The notes under the pieces were generated by a model. It made no database searches and was not told the DNA's origin. It saw nothing but the letters and a program-made list of their open reading frames with translations. The position numbers and the translations under genes were made by a program. A stretch of DNA of 64,000 nt from Macrotis lagotis (lineage: Eukaryota > Chordata > Mammalia > Peramelemorphia > Peramelidae): the NCBI RefSeq assembly GCF_037893015.1, contig NC_133658.1:637108244-637172243 (forward strand). Reading direction: 5' to 3'. Shown here piece by piece: positions 36,407 through 47,990 of this stretch (positions are counted from its first letter, which is position 1; each line of letters starts with the position of its first letter).

Positions 36407-36754
36407 TGGAAATATTCTTTCAAGAGTCCTCGAAATGCTACCCTTAGGCATGTTTCCCACCTTTTATGCTATGCTGATTGTAGAATTGTGAAGTTGTCTT
36501 TTGCATTATGTCTAGCTTTCCTTGGCTTTAGATGCAGACAATATGTCAGCTATATGATGGACAATACTATTAAGAAGCTGATGGAAAGTTCAGATCATCC
36601 AGTCTTCCTTTAGCCAAGGAAAATAAAGGAAGAGATTGAAACTATTGCCATGGATGACACTGAAGTTGTAGCCAAGGCTATTCTCAACCCAACCCATCCG
36701 CCCAAGTGTTTCTTTCTTTGGAGCTTTGTAGGAAGGCTTAAAGGAATTACTTAA
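36407..36754 (+). other. unidentified coding-like stretch, possible pseudogene fragment
   Basis: One frame stays open for 115 codons except a single TAG at 36611-36613. Its translation has a protein-like composition, for example CRQYVSYMMDNTIKKLMESS, then KEEIETIAMDDTEVVAKAIL. Upstream and downstream are closed in this frame (TAA 36404-36406 and TAA 36752-36754). I do not recognise the protein. It could be a decayed retrocopy or exon, or chance. Confidence 0.25.
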
Positions 36755-37400
36755 AATTCTCAATTCTAAACAAGATCCCTAATTTTATACAAAGTCCTCA
36801 AGGAACATTCCATTCCTTCAACCAATAGAATAGAGTCTTTTATTGTAAGGCATTGTTTTATTTCATGACTTTCAAGGACTTTTAAATTGATGAGAGTATA
36901 ACTAGTGGTTTGATTTAGAAGACTAGGCTTTGATCACATCCCTGTTGACTGTTCTCTTGTTATGGAAGAGAAGTATAGCCTCTTGTCCCTATGATGTGGG
37001 ATGGGACATTGATTCTGTCAATTAAAAGCCCAGCTTTACAAGTGAGGTTGGGATCTTTAATTTTATCCACTTCAGACTTGAGTAGCTCTTTATTTTCTTC
37101 TCTTATTTTGTCTTATTTAGGCCCAGGCATTTATTTTATCTATTCTATTTTTAATTATTTTTTCAATATTGGTTGATAATTTATTGCCATGTAACTTGGA
37201 CTGGTGCTAGTATTGGGGAAAAAAGCAATATCATGCCCTTACAACTAGTGAGATCTCTTCAATTTAGTAAAGGTATATTAATAATACAAAACGAAAGTAT
37301 TCATGCCTTCAGTTCATTTCAAATGCATTCAGTGTTTACTTGTTTTAGTGTCATTTGCATGGGAATATATCCAGAAAAATTTATGGAATCATTATAGAAT
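36755..37400. other. unassigned sequence
   Basis: Nothing recognised. Short plus-strand frames at 36991-37176 and 37173-37397 have no known motif. Confidence 0.4.
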
Positions 37401-37402
37401 TA

Positions 37403-37632
37403 TAGGACCATAAGTAGCTACGTGACAAAGTGGATAAAGTGTTGGACAAGTCATGAAAACTTGAACCAGAACCATACCTCATACATACCTCAATCTTTCT
37501 CAACCTTAGTGTCCTCAACTGAAAAAATGAGCATAGTAAGAGCATCTGTCTTACAGGTTCAAATGAGATGACTTTTATAAAGTATGTTCCCAAATATAAA
37601 GTGCTTTGTAAAGGCTAGATATTAGTATCATA
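37403..37632 (+). repeat. MIR/THER-class SINE
   Basis: 'gctacgtgacaaagtggata', 'cttgaaccagaaccatacct', 'cttagtgtcctcaactgaaa' and 'caaatgagatgacttttata' follow the element from head to 3' region. Confidence 0.75.
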
Positions 37633-37634
37633 GA

Positions 37635-37796
37635 ATCAGATTTCAATATGTAAGGGACCTGTGAGTCCAATGATTCAAACACATTTGAAAAATGAGAAAA
37701 CTGAGTCAGAGAAAAGTAAAGATTTTCACATAGCAGGTAAATTTCTAAGGCAGTTTTTGAATCTCTTTCTGATTCCAAGTCCAGTGATCTTACTGC
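37635..37796 (-). repeat. MIR-class SINE fragment
   Basis: Minus strand, back to back with the previous copy: 'aaaatgagaaaactgagtca', 'gattttcacatagcaggtaa' and 'ttgaatctctttctgattcc'. Confidence 0.65.
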
Positions 37797-38088
37797 AACA
37801 AAAACTCATTCCTCAGTCCTCTGTGTCAAGTTGATCATACCAACAATTTCAAATTAGAACTAACTTCAAACTCTCAACTATACCTTGTATTGCCTAACTT
37901 CATAGAAACTATTCAGTCACACTGACATGATTCTAATCAGTGGAATTCTTCTAGCATAATTGGCCATTATGGATAGTCACAATAGGAATTGTTCTTATTA
38001 CTAGTAGGTCCTGAATTATAATTTCACTGAAACTCAAAGTAAGGAAACTCTCTCTACCAATGCAGATCCTGAATTATGTTGCTACTTA
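37797..38088. other. unassigned sequence
   Basis: Nothing recognised. Confidence 0.4.
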
Positions 38089-38089
38089 T

Positions 38090-38192
38090 AGAGAGATATT
38101 CACCTGGGGCATTGAGAGATTAAATGATTTTTCTCGGGTTACATAGTCAGAATGTGACAGAAAGCCAGATATCTCCTTCTAAGAGCTTTTTG
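38090..38192 (-). repeat. MIR-class SINE fragment
   Basis: 'attgagagattaaatgattt', 'gggttacatagtcagaatgt' and 'agatatctccttctaagagc', read on the minus strand, are the CORE-to-head part. Confidence 0.5.
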
Positions 38193-38409
38193 TCTCCTAT
38201 TATTTTTATTGCTTTCATTGTTGTTATTTAAAAGGAAACCATAATAATACTTCCTTCACTAGGTTATTATGAAAACTAAATAACCTAATGTATAAAGTAA
38301 TAATGATGATAATCATTCATATTTATCTAGTATTTTGATGATACAATATCATATAAATAGGTCCTACTACTATTATGGACTCCACAGCCCCCTCCATCCC
38401 CACACATTC

Positions 38410-38419
38410 TCATAAAGAC

Positions 38420-38450
<31 letters not shown>

Positions 38451-38514
38451 TAAACACCCAGATACACAATCATACATTCATTCACACACTCACACACACA
38501 CTCACACACACTAT
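38410..38514. repeat. (CA)n compound microsatellite
   Basis: Imperfect CA/CACT repeat over about 100 bases. Confidence 0.95.
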
Positions 38515-38714
38515 GAGTGGGTATGAAACAAAAAAGTTTTAGACATGATCAAGTATGTTCTAGACAATTAGGTGTGCAAGATCTGAAAAGAAATACTGTT
38601 TCTTTAATAAACTTGCTAAAATGGCACTTAATACAGATTGAGCTGACAACTCTCAGAATCTTGGTGTCTCCTCCAAGATTTACAATGGCACAGCTCCCCT
38701 TTTTAGCAAATTAA

Positions 38715-38895
38715 ACCTTGTGTCAAGGCTTAAAATTAAATCCAAACCTCTTCTCCTCTGTCTACAGAAGGAACAAATTGGCAACACATGCCGGTAGTCA
38801 AGGAGTGCTGATGGGAAACAGAGTGGAGCAAGAGCCATCCAACCTGGAAGGCATCATACGGCCAAATCAACTGGGATAAACAGTCAATTCCACTT
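38715..38895 (+). other. GC-richer open stretch with splice-acceptor-like site
   Basis: A pyrimidine tract ending 'cttctcctctgtctacag' (38751-38768) precedes a balanced, repeat-free sequence. One frame is open from about 38715 to the TAA near 38879, with residues such as GSQGVLMGNRVEQEPSNLEG. No matching 5' splice site follows and the protein is unknown to me. It might be an old exon or a conserved non-coding element. Confidence 0.2.
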
Positions 38896-39709
38896 AACAT
38901 TTTACATAGAAAGACTGAGGAGATACAGAGATTTTAAATATAAGATTTTTTTTCTGTACCACATAAAACTGTCTGGGTGCCAGTATTTCAGCTTTCTATG
39001 CTGTGCAAGCACATTGTAGAAATATGACTTTTATTCCATTTTTACATGTTATAAGAGTATTTTGCAAAACTCTTGCCAGTTAGCATGACAGGCAGGGGGA
39101 AAAACATACAACCAACCACAGATTCTTAGTGAACTAATAGAACAATCTCTGTATCTACAGTAATCCAATATATAATATGCCTTTTTCTCACATCTCACAA
39201 TAGGAAAGCATAGATAAGTAATCATTACTTTAAAATCCTTCAAATAGCAGATTTTGCTCTTAGCTTAGGTCTGAAATTGCAAGAGTACACCGTGGGAAGT
39301 TTTTAAGGCTCTAGTTTGCTAGAAAAACGTTCTCAGATTCTGTCTTTTATATATTTGGCATCCATGCCAATTAGGAAAACAATTATTGTATTGTTTCTGC
39401 ATATGAATCCACAAAATGGGTACTTACGTAAAAATAATTATGTTACTAAAGTTTTGACTAAACATATTAATGGATCATTTATATTTAGAAAATATATTTC
39501 TAGCAATTTTGATGATTAACATTTACAAGAAAACATCACTTTTATTGTTCATTAGGTTTGTAATAATCTTTTATAGACTCTATTCTTGTTTAAGGAAAAG
39601 GAAAATACTCAAAAATACTTAGTTCACAAGTTGATAGGTTGAGATAATTTTTCTAAAGTATCCAAGTTATACTTTATAATATGATAAAGTTTCATCACAG
39701 ATTACTGTC

Positions 39710-39710
<1 letters not shown>
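38896..39710. other. unassigned sequence
   Basis: No repeat recognised. Two unremarkable frames of 60-70 codons (39049-39243 minus, 39316-39519 plus). Confidence 0.4.

Positions 39711-39712
<2 letters not shown>

Positions 39713-39773
<61 letters not shown>
39713..39773. repeat. (AGT)n trinucleotide microsatellite
   Basis: Twenty uninterrupted AGT units. Confidence 0.99.
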
Positions 39774-40360
39774 ACAACTTTGATTTTTTAATCCTGGTAG
39801 ACCTAGATCTGAACATGTGTGAAGTGCCTTCAACAAAATAGAGCATAGCTCTTCTACCTCTTTCAACATGTGCAATTACTGTTTCTACTCCATAGGGGAC
39901 CTACCCTGTATATCTATGCTATTCTTTTAGGTACCTTGATGTTGAACAAATCTTAATGAAAGGCAAAGGCTCTTCATGGTATCCATTCATTACATACACT
40001 TGATCCATGACTGACCCATTCATTTTCCTGGATCTTCATGCTAACATATATTTTTAATGTCAATTAACCTGAAGAACTATTTACTTGGAAAATGTCTTAT
40101 ATATCAAAGGTGGCTCCTTCTTTACATAAATCATGATTTAAATTCTTCAGGTATTATGCTATTTCTTGATTCAAAGACAAACAGAATCACTTGAAAATAT
40201 TAATGCTAGTGAAGATGGATCTCTGTTTCATGCAGAAATTCATCAAATCCAAAGTTCTGGATTTTCCCAAAGAAACGAGACCACTATTCTCTAACTATTT
40301 AATTCTAAGTATCATGCATTGTTCAGCTATATTTATGATACTATTTAGATATGGTGGTTA
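39774..40360. other. unassigned sequence
   Basis: Nothing recognised. Confidence 0.4.
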
Positions 40361-40363
40361 ATG

Positions 40364-40407
40364 TAAATGTAGACATAGATGTAGACATAAATATAGACAT
40401 AGATGTT
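40364..40407. repeat. 12-bp tandem repeat
   Basis: About three and a half copies of GTAGACATAGAT with one to two changes per unit. Confidence 0.8.
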
Positions 40408-40489
40408 AACACATTTATGAATATCTATCTCGGTCTTATTATCATCTGTCTTTATATTCAAAAATATCTCTTTTCAAAGAGATTTTGAG

Positions 40490-40585
40490 ATATAGAAAAA
40501 TAGAGAAAAAAGAAAGAGAGGAAATGAGAGAGGGAGGGAGGAACAAAGGAATAAACAAAGAAATCAAAGAAACAAAGCAAAACTA
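40490..40585. repeat. purine-rich (GAAA/GGGA) tract
   Basis: Mostly A and G on the plus strand. Confidence 0.8.
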
Positions 40586-41068
40586 TTCAAATAACCCCAG
40601 GGGTTTTATATATACAACTATTAAACTGCCTAATGAAATGTAAACAATAAGTGATCTTCATTCATATTTTTGATATTATTATTATTACTGTTCTTGTTTT
40701 CTTTGTGTAGGTAATTAAGTCAAACATTTTGAGTGTTTATGGATATCATTCAGGAGTATATTTAGTATTTCAGAATTTGAAACCATTACTACAATAGCAT
40801 CTGCAAACAGGAATATTTGATTCTAGCAGGGGTAATTGTTAATATTAACAATAGTAATGATTACTACCATAATACTCTGTTTGAATATAGGCTTCAGTTC
40901 CTCTGTCTTCATTTTCCCTAATGGTTGATGTTAAACCTGACTGTGAATGCTATGTAGATACACATTTATGATGTTTCCTATATATTCATATTTTTTATTT
41001 TCAAAAGGATGTCATTTTAAATGTTACCCATATTTAATAAATAAAGTAGTAACAATAACTCCAATATA
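40586..41068. other. unassigned sequence
   Basis: Nothing recognised apart from short TTATTA runs. Confidence 0.4.
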
Positions 41069-41069
41069 A

Positions 41070-41425
41070 TTCTCTGCTGCTTCATCATATTTTGGTTTCT
41101 TGTACCATTTGTCAATAAAGAATAAAGTCTAACAGAACCTGCCAAACTGGTAAGCATGGAGCATAAACCTAGCAATGGACTGTTTGCTCTCTGAGGGCTA
41201 ACCTAACTCAATTTTATATTTTAAAAAAGGCTGGTAAAGTACAGATTATTTTGTCCTACACAAAACCATCATAAGATTGCCAAAACTGTGATGAATTTTA
41301 GAATCATAGCAACTTTCAAAACCATCTATTAGTTTGGTGAACAGACCACTCATTTAGCAAAAACATAGTAGTAATACTAGATGCAACTTATGGGCCATTT
41401 TTCTAACCAAAAACTTATTTCCATG
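41070..41425. promoter_or_regulatory. weak candidate conserved non-coding island
   Basis: Repeat-free block with 'taccatttgtcaataaagaa', 'gaacctgccaaactggtaag' and 'gcaatggactgtttgctctc'. It has less CpG and weaker motif content than the other islands. Inference only. Confidence 0.2.
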
Positions 41426-41569
41426 ATAGATTTCTAGAAGACTTGGCAAATGGCACTTTGTCCCTGAGAAGCACTATTTGAAAAGGCTTTCACATTATTT
41501 GCACAACTTCATCAATGTAAAAACAATTGAGCTTAGCTTGGGATTATGATTTTTAGTAAATGGGTGTCT

Positions 41570-41745
41570 CAGATGAGGAATCCATGTCAGTATTTACTCT
41601 GGGACTTAGAGTCTTTGCGAGTGTCTCTGGAGCTCTGAGAAATTCAATGATTTGCCCAAGGTAATACAGTAAGTCTGGGTCAGAGGCAGCATTCAAAGCT
41701 GGCTCTCTGAAGATTACTCTATCTATCTGCCACATTGACTCTCAA
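41570..41745 (-). repeat. SINE (MIR/CORE class)
   Basis: Minus strand 'aattcaatgatttgcccaag', 'gtaatacagtaagtctgggt', 'gaggcagcattcaaagctgg' and 'tctatctatctgccacattg' mark CORE to head. Confidence 0.65.
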
Positions 41746-42780
41746 AGTTAACAAACGTGATTTCTTTAAGTAGACTTCCTTTCCAGTTGTCTCACTTGCT
41801 CTGCCCTACTCCCGTTTCTCCACCGGACATCAAGTAGAAGGTAATCAGGTAGACTCAGGTATAAAAAAGAATTTATAGAGAAACTGAGCCACAGAGAATT
41901 GAGGTTTTTTTTACCAATTTTATTGAATGAGACCTCACCTCCATTCCAGGTTAGATAACTGATATAATGATTTTAAGGATGGAGATGCCCTAAAAACCTA
42001 AGCATTAAAGTTGATAAATACCACCACCACCACCAGCAGCAGCAGTAAACATTGTCGGTCTCTATTCCAAATAAATTATTTTCTCCAGAAATGTTGAATA
42101 ATAATTGTTTGGGATGTTATCAATAAGACAATGTTAGGAAATCATTCCTTTTAGAGAATAGGAATTAGAAAACAGGTCAGAAAACACCTTTGAATTTCAA
42201 TATAAGTAACTGTGATTAGATTTTACTATGAATAAGATGTCTGCTGCTCATTTCAGTTTCACTCCTTTGGCTTTCCCTTGCAATTAAATACCAGGTTTGG
42301 TTTATAGTGGCCCCATAGCTGGCACCACATAAGAACTAATATGCCAGTTGCCAATTTATTTCACAGTTATTTGGTTTTGAGTTACATGTGGATTGGTGTA
42401 AAGGGAATGGCCTCTTTGTTCTTATTATAGGATACTTATGGTTTGACTTTGTCTACAGTTTCAAAAGCCCTTAGATTCAGTCTTTTCTTGAGCTAAGCAC
42501 AAAAAAAATTCCTCATCAACAGACACAAATAATAAGTCAGAAAAAAGGAAAAAGTAAGTGATTCGATCCAAAAACATACATAGTCTTCTTAGGGAGGAAA
42601 GACTTTTCATTGTGAACCCTGATTTCCAATATTAGATAGGATCCATGGATCCTACATTTCTAGGATCAGGATAAATAGATAAACAAAAGATCTAGGATTT
42701 CTTCAGTATGGGGAAATTCCAGAGTGATATCTCTCTCCTATCAATCTAAATCATCAAGCAAATCTAATCGACCAGATAAT
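41746..42780. other. unassigned 1-kb stretch with a small CCA/CAG repeat
   Basis: A (CAC)n(CAG)n run is at about 42021-42047. No repeat family or gene recognised otherwise. Confidence 0.45.
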
Positions 42781-42784
42781 TTTA

Positions 42785-42906
42785 TAGAGCTGTTTAAGAT
42801 AGATAAGTGACTTTTCCAGGATCACACAAATAATAAATCACAGAGATGATATATGAATCCAATTCTTTCTAAAATAAACCCATTACTCTGTGTACTATAT
42901 TATATT
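42785..42906 (-). repeat. MIR-class SINE fragment
   Basis: Minus strand 'gtgacttttccaggatcaca', 'caaataataaatcacagaga' and 'atgaatccaattctttctaa'. Old and partial. Confidence 0.55.
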
Positions 42907-44745
42907 TTTGTCAGGACTAAGATTTAAGTGAACAAAATTGTTTTAGAATCACCTGAAAAAATCAGAAATTGAAATTAAAAAGTGAAGTGAATTTATTATG
43001 TATTCTATCAATTTGGAAATTGCCAGAGATTAATTTAACCTGAAACTCCTACTACCTAGTGCAAGTGATATGATGAGTACAATTTAATATGTGTTACTCC
43101 TTTGCATATCACTACATTTTATGACACTAGGCCTTTTTCTGATAAGGCAGAATTGCCTTGGACTTAAAAAAGTTCTTCCTTAATATTTTACATCATCATA
43201 TATAAAATGAAATATGAAATAAATACAACAGTATCTATTTGCTTATGAGAAATTTTTAATTGGAGGTCAATAATTAGACTTTATATTACAGTAGTCTTTT
43301 GAAGATAAGCAGATTAGATAGAAAAATAATAAATATGTAAATATATTAAGAATATGACATCATAACAACAGCCAGCCAAAAAATATAAAGTTATGAATGA
43401 GGCACTCTGCACACAGTTTAGAATTTTTTCAAACACTTTTTCCTCTGGTGATTTCCCTAAAACATATAATCTGTATGCCTCCACAGAAATATACTGGCAA
43501 GATATTTTTAGTTTAATAAATTTTTGTTTTGGAAGAAATTTCCATTTTGACATCTGAATCATTTCAGCTCATTTTGTTTCCTTCATTTTCTCTTCCTTCA
43601 AACCATACGTGGGTCCTTAGAACCATTCCCTTCTGCCAAATGTCTGTTCCTTTCTAACTGGAATTCATCTGCTTGTTTTTGAAGGAGGTCACAAAGTGGC
43701 TACCCACTTAGACTTCATGGATCTAGGAAGAATTTTTCATGCAGATGGGGAGAAAATTTTAAGTACATGGCCACTATTCAACTATTATTAAAAAATAAGC
43801 TATCTTATAACAATAAAAGCTATATAATTATTATTATAATAAAAACTTTACTTCTATAAGTCATCAAAGATAAAGTGCACATATTAGGACTAATCACCAA
43901 ATTATGGCTAATGTATCAAGAAATATTCCATAATTATACTTCTGATAGTTTTTGAAACAAGACCAAAGCCATTTGCTTATTTTAAATGAGTCCTCCTATT
44001 AAATTATAGTCTATTAGGAGTTGAAACCATTTTGAGATTTCAGAAGTATATTTGAATTTTAAAGTTTACACTCTACCAAGGACCAAGGATGAGCAAATAT
44101 CAGGTGATATTAATTCAATTCAAACAAGGCTCTTACCTTAGTTATACAAATAAATCTAGCAATAATAATCTAAATAGAAGCCCACAGGTGGTGCGTGGAA
44201 CAATTTGCTAATGGTTCACCAAAATTGAGCTTTCACTTACAATATATACTTTAGGGAAGGGGGTGGGGGAGATTATTTTTTGCTTATCTTTCCATTATAT
44301 TTTTCTTTTTATTTGATCTGGACTGTGATTTATTAGCACTTCTTATTCAAGGACTCATTCTACCAATGCAAATTGGCAGTTCATATAACTTGTAGAGTGC
44401 TGACTAGCACAATGCACAATGAGATATCTGATTTTCCAGTGATCATATGTTTAATGTATGTTTAAGACAAAACTTGAACTCATGTCCTTTTAAGAATTAA
44501 GTTCTCCTGTCTCAATACTTACTGTTCATGTTACCTCTCTTACTTTGGGTTACTCTACTAAATGTTCTTTAAGGTAAGATCTATTTTTCATGTATTAAAG
44601 GTGCAAAGAATGAATAGAAATCATTTACCAAATACTTGATTTGTGCAAAGTACTGGGGAAACAAATAGAAATAAATAGAGTCCATGCTCTTAAAGAGCTC
44701 ATATTTTCAAAGGAAGACAACACATAGAGGAAAAGTATCATGTTC
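42907..44745. other. unassigned 1.8-kb stretch
   Basis: No gene. A possible MIR fragment at 44470-44530 (minus) and a patch of the unnamed old mammalian motif at 44625-44710 ('gtactggggaaacaaataga ... gctcttaaagagctcatatt') are the only structures. The 82-codon minus frame at 43314-43562 has no known motif. Confidence 0.4.
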
Positions 44746-44749
44746 CTGA

Positions 44750-44917
44750 GAGTGCAACAGTGTCGCCCATGCCAAAGAATCATTTTTAGTCATACCCACT
44801 AATAAAACAATATTTGATTCCAATGTAGAATCACTTGATAATATCAAAGACTTTGATGAAGAGAACTTTCTTCAGGAATTTGAAGCAGTAACGGCAACAA
44901 GGAATTGGGCACTGTAA
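44750..44917 (+). other. unidentified coding-like fragment
   Basis: Between TGA 44747-44749 and TAA 44915-44917 one frame gives 55 codons with protein-like, acidic composition, including NVESLDNIKDFDEENFLQEF then EAVTATRNWAL. There is no in-frame ATG, so it would be an exon or a retrocopy relic. I do not recognise the family. Chance is possible at this length. Confidence 0.25.
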
Positions 44918-45225
44918 AACCTACGCTATGTGACAGGTCCATAGTGACTGGATAGTTTTATAACAGTTGTTACCATTTATACTTGTTATAGGAGCTTGGT
45001 TAGTAATAGTGGTTTAGGAAGCATTTCTATTCCTGAGATTCTAGGGCTTATCTGAACATCAATAGCAGTTGATTATTGACTAAACTTACTGGCAGTAATA
45101 ATGGGAGGTCCCTTCCTTCAAGAGATACCCTGCTAAATGCTGAGTGTGGGATCAGAGCTGGCCATTGAAACATTCAACACTTTAAATATAAATTATATAT
45201 GTAATTCAGATAATGGCAACTAAAT
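44918..45225. other. unassigned sequence
   Basis: Nothing recognised. Confidence 0.4.
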
Positions 45226-45226
45226 A

Positions 45227-45300
45227 CCAGTTATATATATCTATGTATCTATATATATATATATATATCTACATATGTGGAGTTGTCATCTATGTACATA

Positions 45301-45353
<53 letters not shown>
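45227..45353. repeat. compound TA / TG microsatellite
   Basis: Two TA runs separated by about 40 bases and a (TG)8 block. Confidence 0.95.
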
Positions 45354-45355
<2 letters not shown>

Positions 45356-45399
45356 TCATTTTCAAACTTATTGACACCCAACAATTTCTAATTTCTAGT

Positions 45400-45592
45400 T
45401 CTCTGAAACCACATTAAAATGGCTACATAGTTTTATATCCATAAAATTCCTTTTGTTCCTTTTTCTTTAATGTCTTTCAAGGCCTAGGTCTACTATTGGT
45501 AGCTCGGGATCCAATGATATGCACAGTTTAATGACTTTTGAGGATTATTCCAAATTGCTTTCCAAACTGACTGGACACCATATACTAAGATA
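45400..45592 (-). repeat. L1 LINE fragment
   Basis: Minus strand ORF2 C-terminal blocks 'gatccaatgatatgcacagt', 'ttattccaaattgctttcca' and 'aactgactggac'. Short and decayed. Confidence 0.7.
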
Positions 45593-46113
45593 TCATCCAA
45601 ATATACACATTATACCAAGAGAAAAGATCATTTCAAATAATTTAATGGAAGGAGGAATAAATTATATCTTCAAATTTTAGATGAGGGGGTGAGGGAAAAT
45701 CACAGAAGATGAACAATTTTCATTACATGAAGTTAAGTAGTTTTTTCAAGCAATAAAAAATTCATTACATTAATTCAAAATAATTAATTAATTAAATTAA
45801 TTTTGGAGAAAGTTAAATAGGGAAAAATATCATTTTACAATGTTTCTCTGACAAAGGGCTCATTCCCCAGATAAATAAAAAACTAATTCAAATGATCCAC
45901 CTGTCCCCCATTTATAGATGAGAAAATCAGATTTAACTTGCAATAATCTAAAATAAATTTTAAATTCATGAACTTTTACCATTATTATTCTTTCTACCTT
46001 TTTTACATATTGAAAATCTTCACTTAGTAGTGAAAACAATAAAGCTAGATTATATGTAAAAATAGAGACAATTTGAAAACAGATTGCCCCAAGACCTACA
46101 AAAATATTATGCT
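45593..46113. other. unassigned AT-rich sequence
   Basis: Nothing recognised. The minus frame 45860-46135 has no known motif and enters the SINE. Confidence 0.4.
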
Positions 46114-46116
46114 TTT

Positions 46117-46275
46117 GAGGGCAGCTAGGTGGCACAGTGAGTGGATAGAGTTGTCAGTGAATAGAGACTCTGTAGTCATGAGGCCCCGAGTTCAAATTCA
46201 GACTCAGACACTTAATACTAGCTTAGCTATGTAACCCTGGGCAAGTTATTTAGCCCATTATCATGCCTCCCCACC
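46117..46275 (+). mobile_element. tRNA-derived marsupial-type SINE with internal duplication
   Basis: Head 'gggcagctaggtggcacagt' is followed by 'gagtggatagagttgtcagt' then 'gaatagagactctgtagtca'. The 'gtga-tagag' block is thus present twice, lengthening the A-box side by about 17 bases over other copies. The rest ('gagttcaaattcagactcag', 'gtaaccctgggcaagttatt') is normal. Confidence 0.85.
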
Positions 46276-46812
46276 AAATTATTCTATTTGATTAATATTG
46301 GATAAATCTTTGTTTCACATTCTAAATGATTGTCGAACGATTGCTCACTCAGTGTGATTTTAAGAAAAAGAAATTGTCTACAAGAATAAGCTCTTCATCT
46401 AAAATTTACTCTTTCAGAAAATAAATTTTCTGTTGAAATTTTGGTAAAAAATATCTCATAATTAAATGACTGTAATCAATGATTATTGCTAAATGATAGT
46501 AAAATCAAAAAGCCTATATTATATTCTGTATATGATGATTTGACTACTTTCCATGTTTGGATGTAAATATCTTCCATAAGAAGCATATCAATTTTGTATG
46601 ATGCTATGGGAAAAGAAGTAGCGAAACCATAACTATATTCCAGGATGGTGCTCCAATATTCATTGGTGGCAACTGTTTCCATTTCCTATCTATGGTTGTA
46701 GCTTAAAATAATAAAACTGTACTAATAAACTGCAATAGTAATAATGGTAAAGGGTAAAGAATGTCCTTAGGGTATTACAAAATAAACAGAAATAATTGAA
46801 ATAGGAATATCA
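46276..46812. other. unassigned sequence
   Basis: Nothing recognised. Confidence 0.4.
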
Positions 46813-46814
46813 CA

Positions 46815-46985
46815 TATTCAGAAATGGAAGGAATTGTAGAGGTTGTCTAAAATCATCTGATCCAACCACTTCATTTAACAACTAAATCTGTACCCAGAGG
46901 GATAAATTGACTTACCTGATATCTCTGCAGCTAGTGAGTAACAAAATGAAAGTCAGAACTTAAGGCATGATTCTTGGTTCAATGA
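46815..46985 (-). repeat. MIR/L3-type repeat
   Basis: 'aaatcatctgatccaaccac', 'gtacccagagggataaattg' and 'cagctagtgagtaacaaaat', read on the minus strand, match the 'catctagtccaacccc ... cacagctag' type repeat. Confidence 0.6.
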
Positions 46986-47322
46986 TACTTCTCATGTATA
47001 GTACTGCTTTCTCAATTGGCATCACTTTACTTTTTTTTTCCCTTTTGGTCCATAATGGATACTTCTCAGTGATTTACCAACATAATGGAATTTGTTTGTG
47101 TGTATATATTTTGAACTTTAATGGTTTCCATAAAAAGTTAATTTCTTCAAGAATTAGCCATTACTAATCTTCTCCTAGCCCCAACAAATGAAATATGGCA
47201 TAATGGTCTTTGTCTCAGGGATTTTAGTAAAGACAAACCTTTTAAAGTATGAGAATCTGATCTAAGGGAAAAGCATGACAGTGGATGTTTTTGAATTCAG
47301 AGCAATAGAAAGAAAATTGTCT
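46986..47322. other. unassigned sequence
   Basis: Nothing recognised. Confidence 0.4.
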
Positions 47323-47324
47323 TT

Positions 47325-47495
47325 CATATATATGTATATATATACATATATATATATACAACTCGAAAGTATATATAAGCATATATTTATATATGTATGT
47401 GTCTATATCTACATATATATATATATTTATGTATATGTATAAGTATATAGGTACATCTATATCTATCTCTCTCTATATATATATAATATATACAT
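47325..47495. repeat. TA/GTAT-rich simple repeat
   Basis: About 170 bases of imperfect alternating TA with GTAT and CTAT units. Confidence 0.9.
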
Positions 47496-47660
47496 ATAAA
47501 ACACAAATTTAGTGAAACAAGTGAATTAACATATTCTTACAGCTTTATTTTTAGACCTTTTCCAAATTCATTTTTTAAGGCAATTTATTTTAGCTTTATT
47601 CCCTCAAGACAGTTTCATGATAGCAAATTAGAGTTGGTAACTTCTGAATTAACAGTATGT

Positions 47661-47990
47661 ACATTACTCATTTCTTTGAATGTTAGAGAAACTGGGGTAG
47701 GTTATTGCTCATAAAATGGTACGAAGAAAAAATTCTATTTTAGCTTTTTTATCATTTTGAACTTTATAAATTTCAGCAAACATGGACATTTCCACATTTA
47801 AAGAACAGAAAAAAAATTCATGTTTATTCATTTCTCTGAATATTAGTAAAAACTTGGGGCTGATGGAAAGCAGGTTGTTGCTCCTAAAAATAGAAGAAGC
47901 AAATCTTTAAATTTACTTTTTTTATTTTTATTATGAATCATATAAATTTCAGCAAACATGGACGTTTCCATTTTGAAAGGAGAATATTGG
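47661..47990. repeat. diverged tandem duplication, two units of about 165-175 bp
   Basis: Unit 1 (47661-47815) and unit 2 (47821-47990) share 'catttct.tgaat.ttag', 'ttattgctc/ttgttgctc', and best 'ataaatttcagcaaacatgg' followed by ac(a/g)tttcca. The period is 160 at the left anchor and 176 at the right one, so unit 2 carries about 16 extra bases. Family unknown. Confidence 0.75.
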
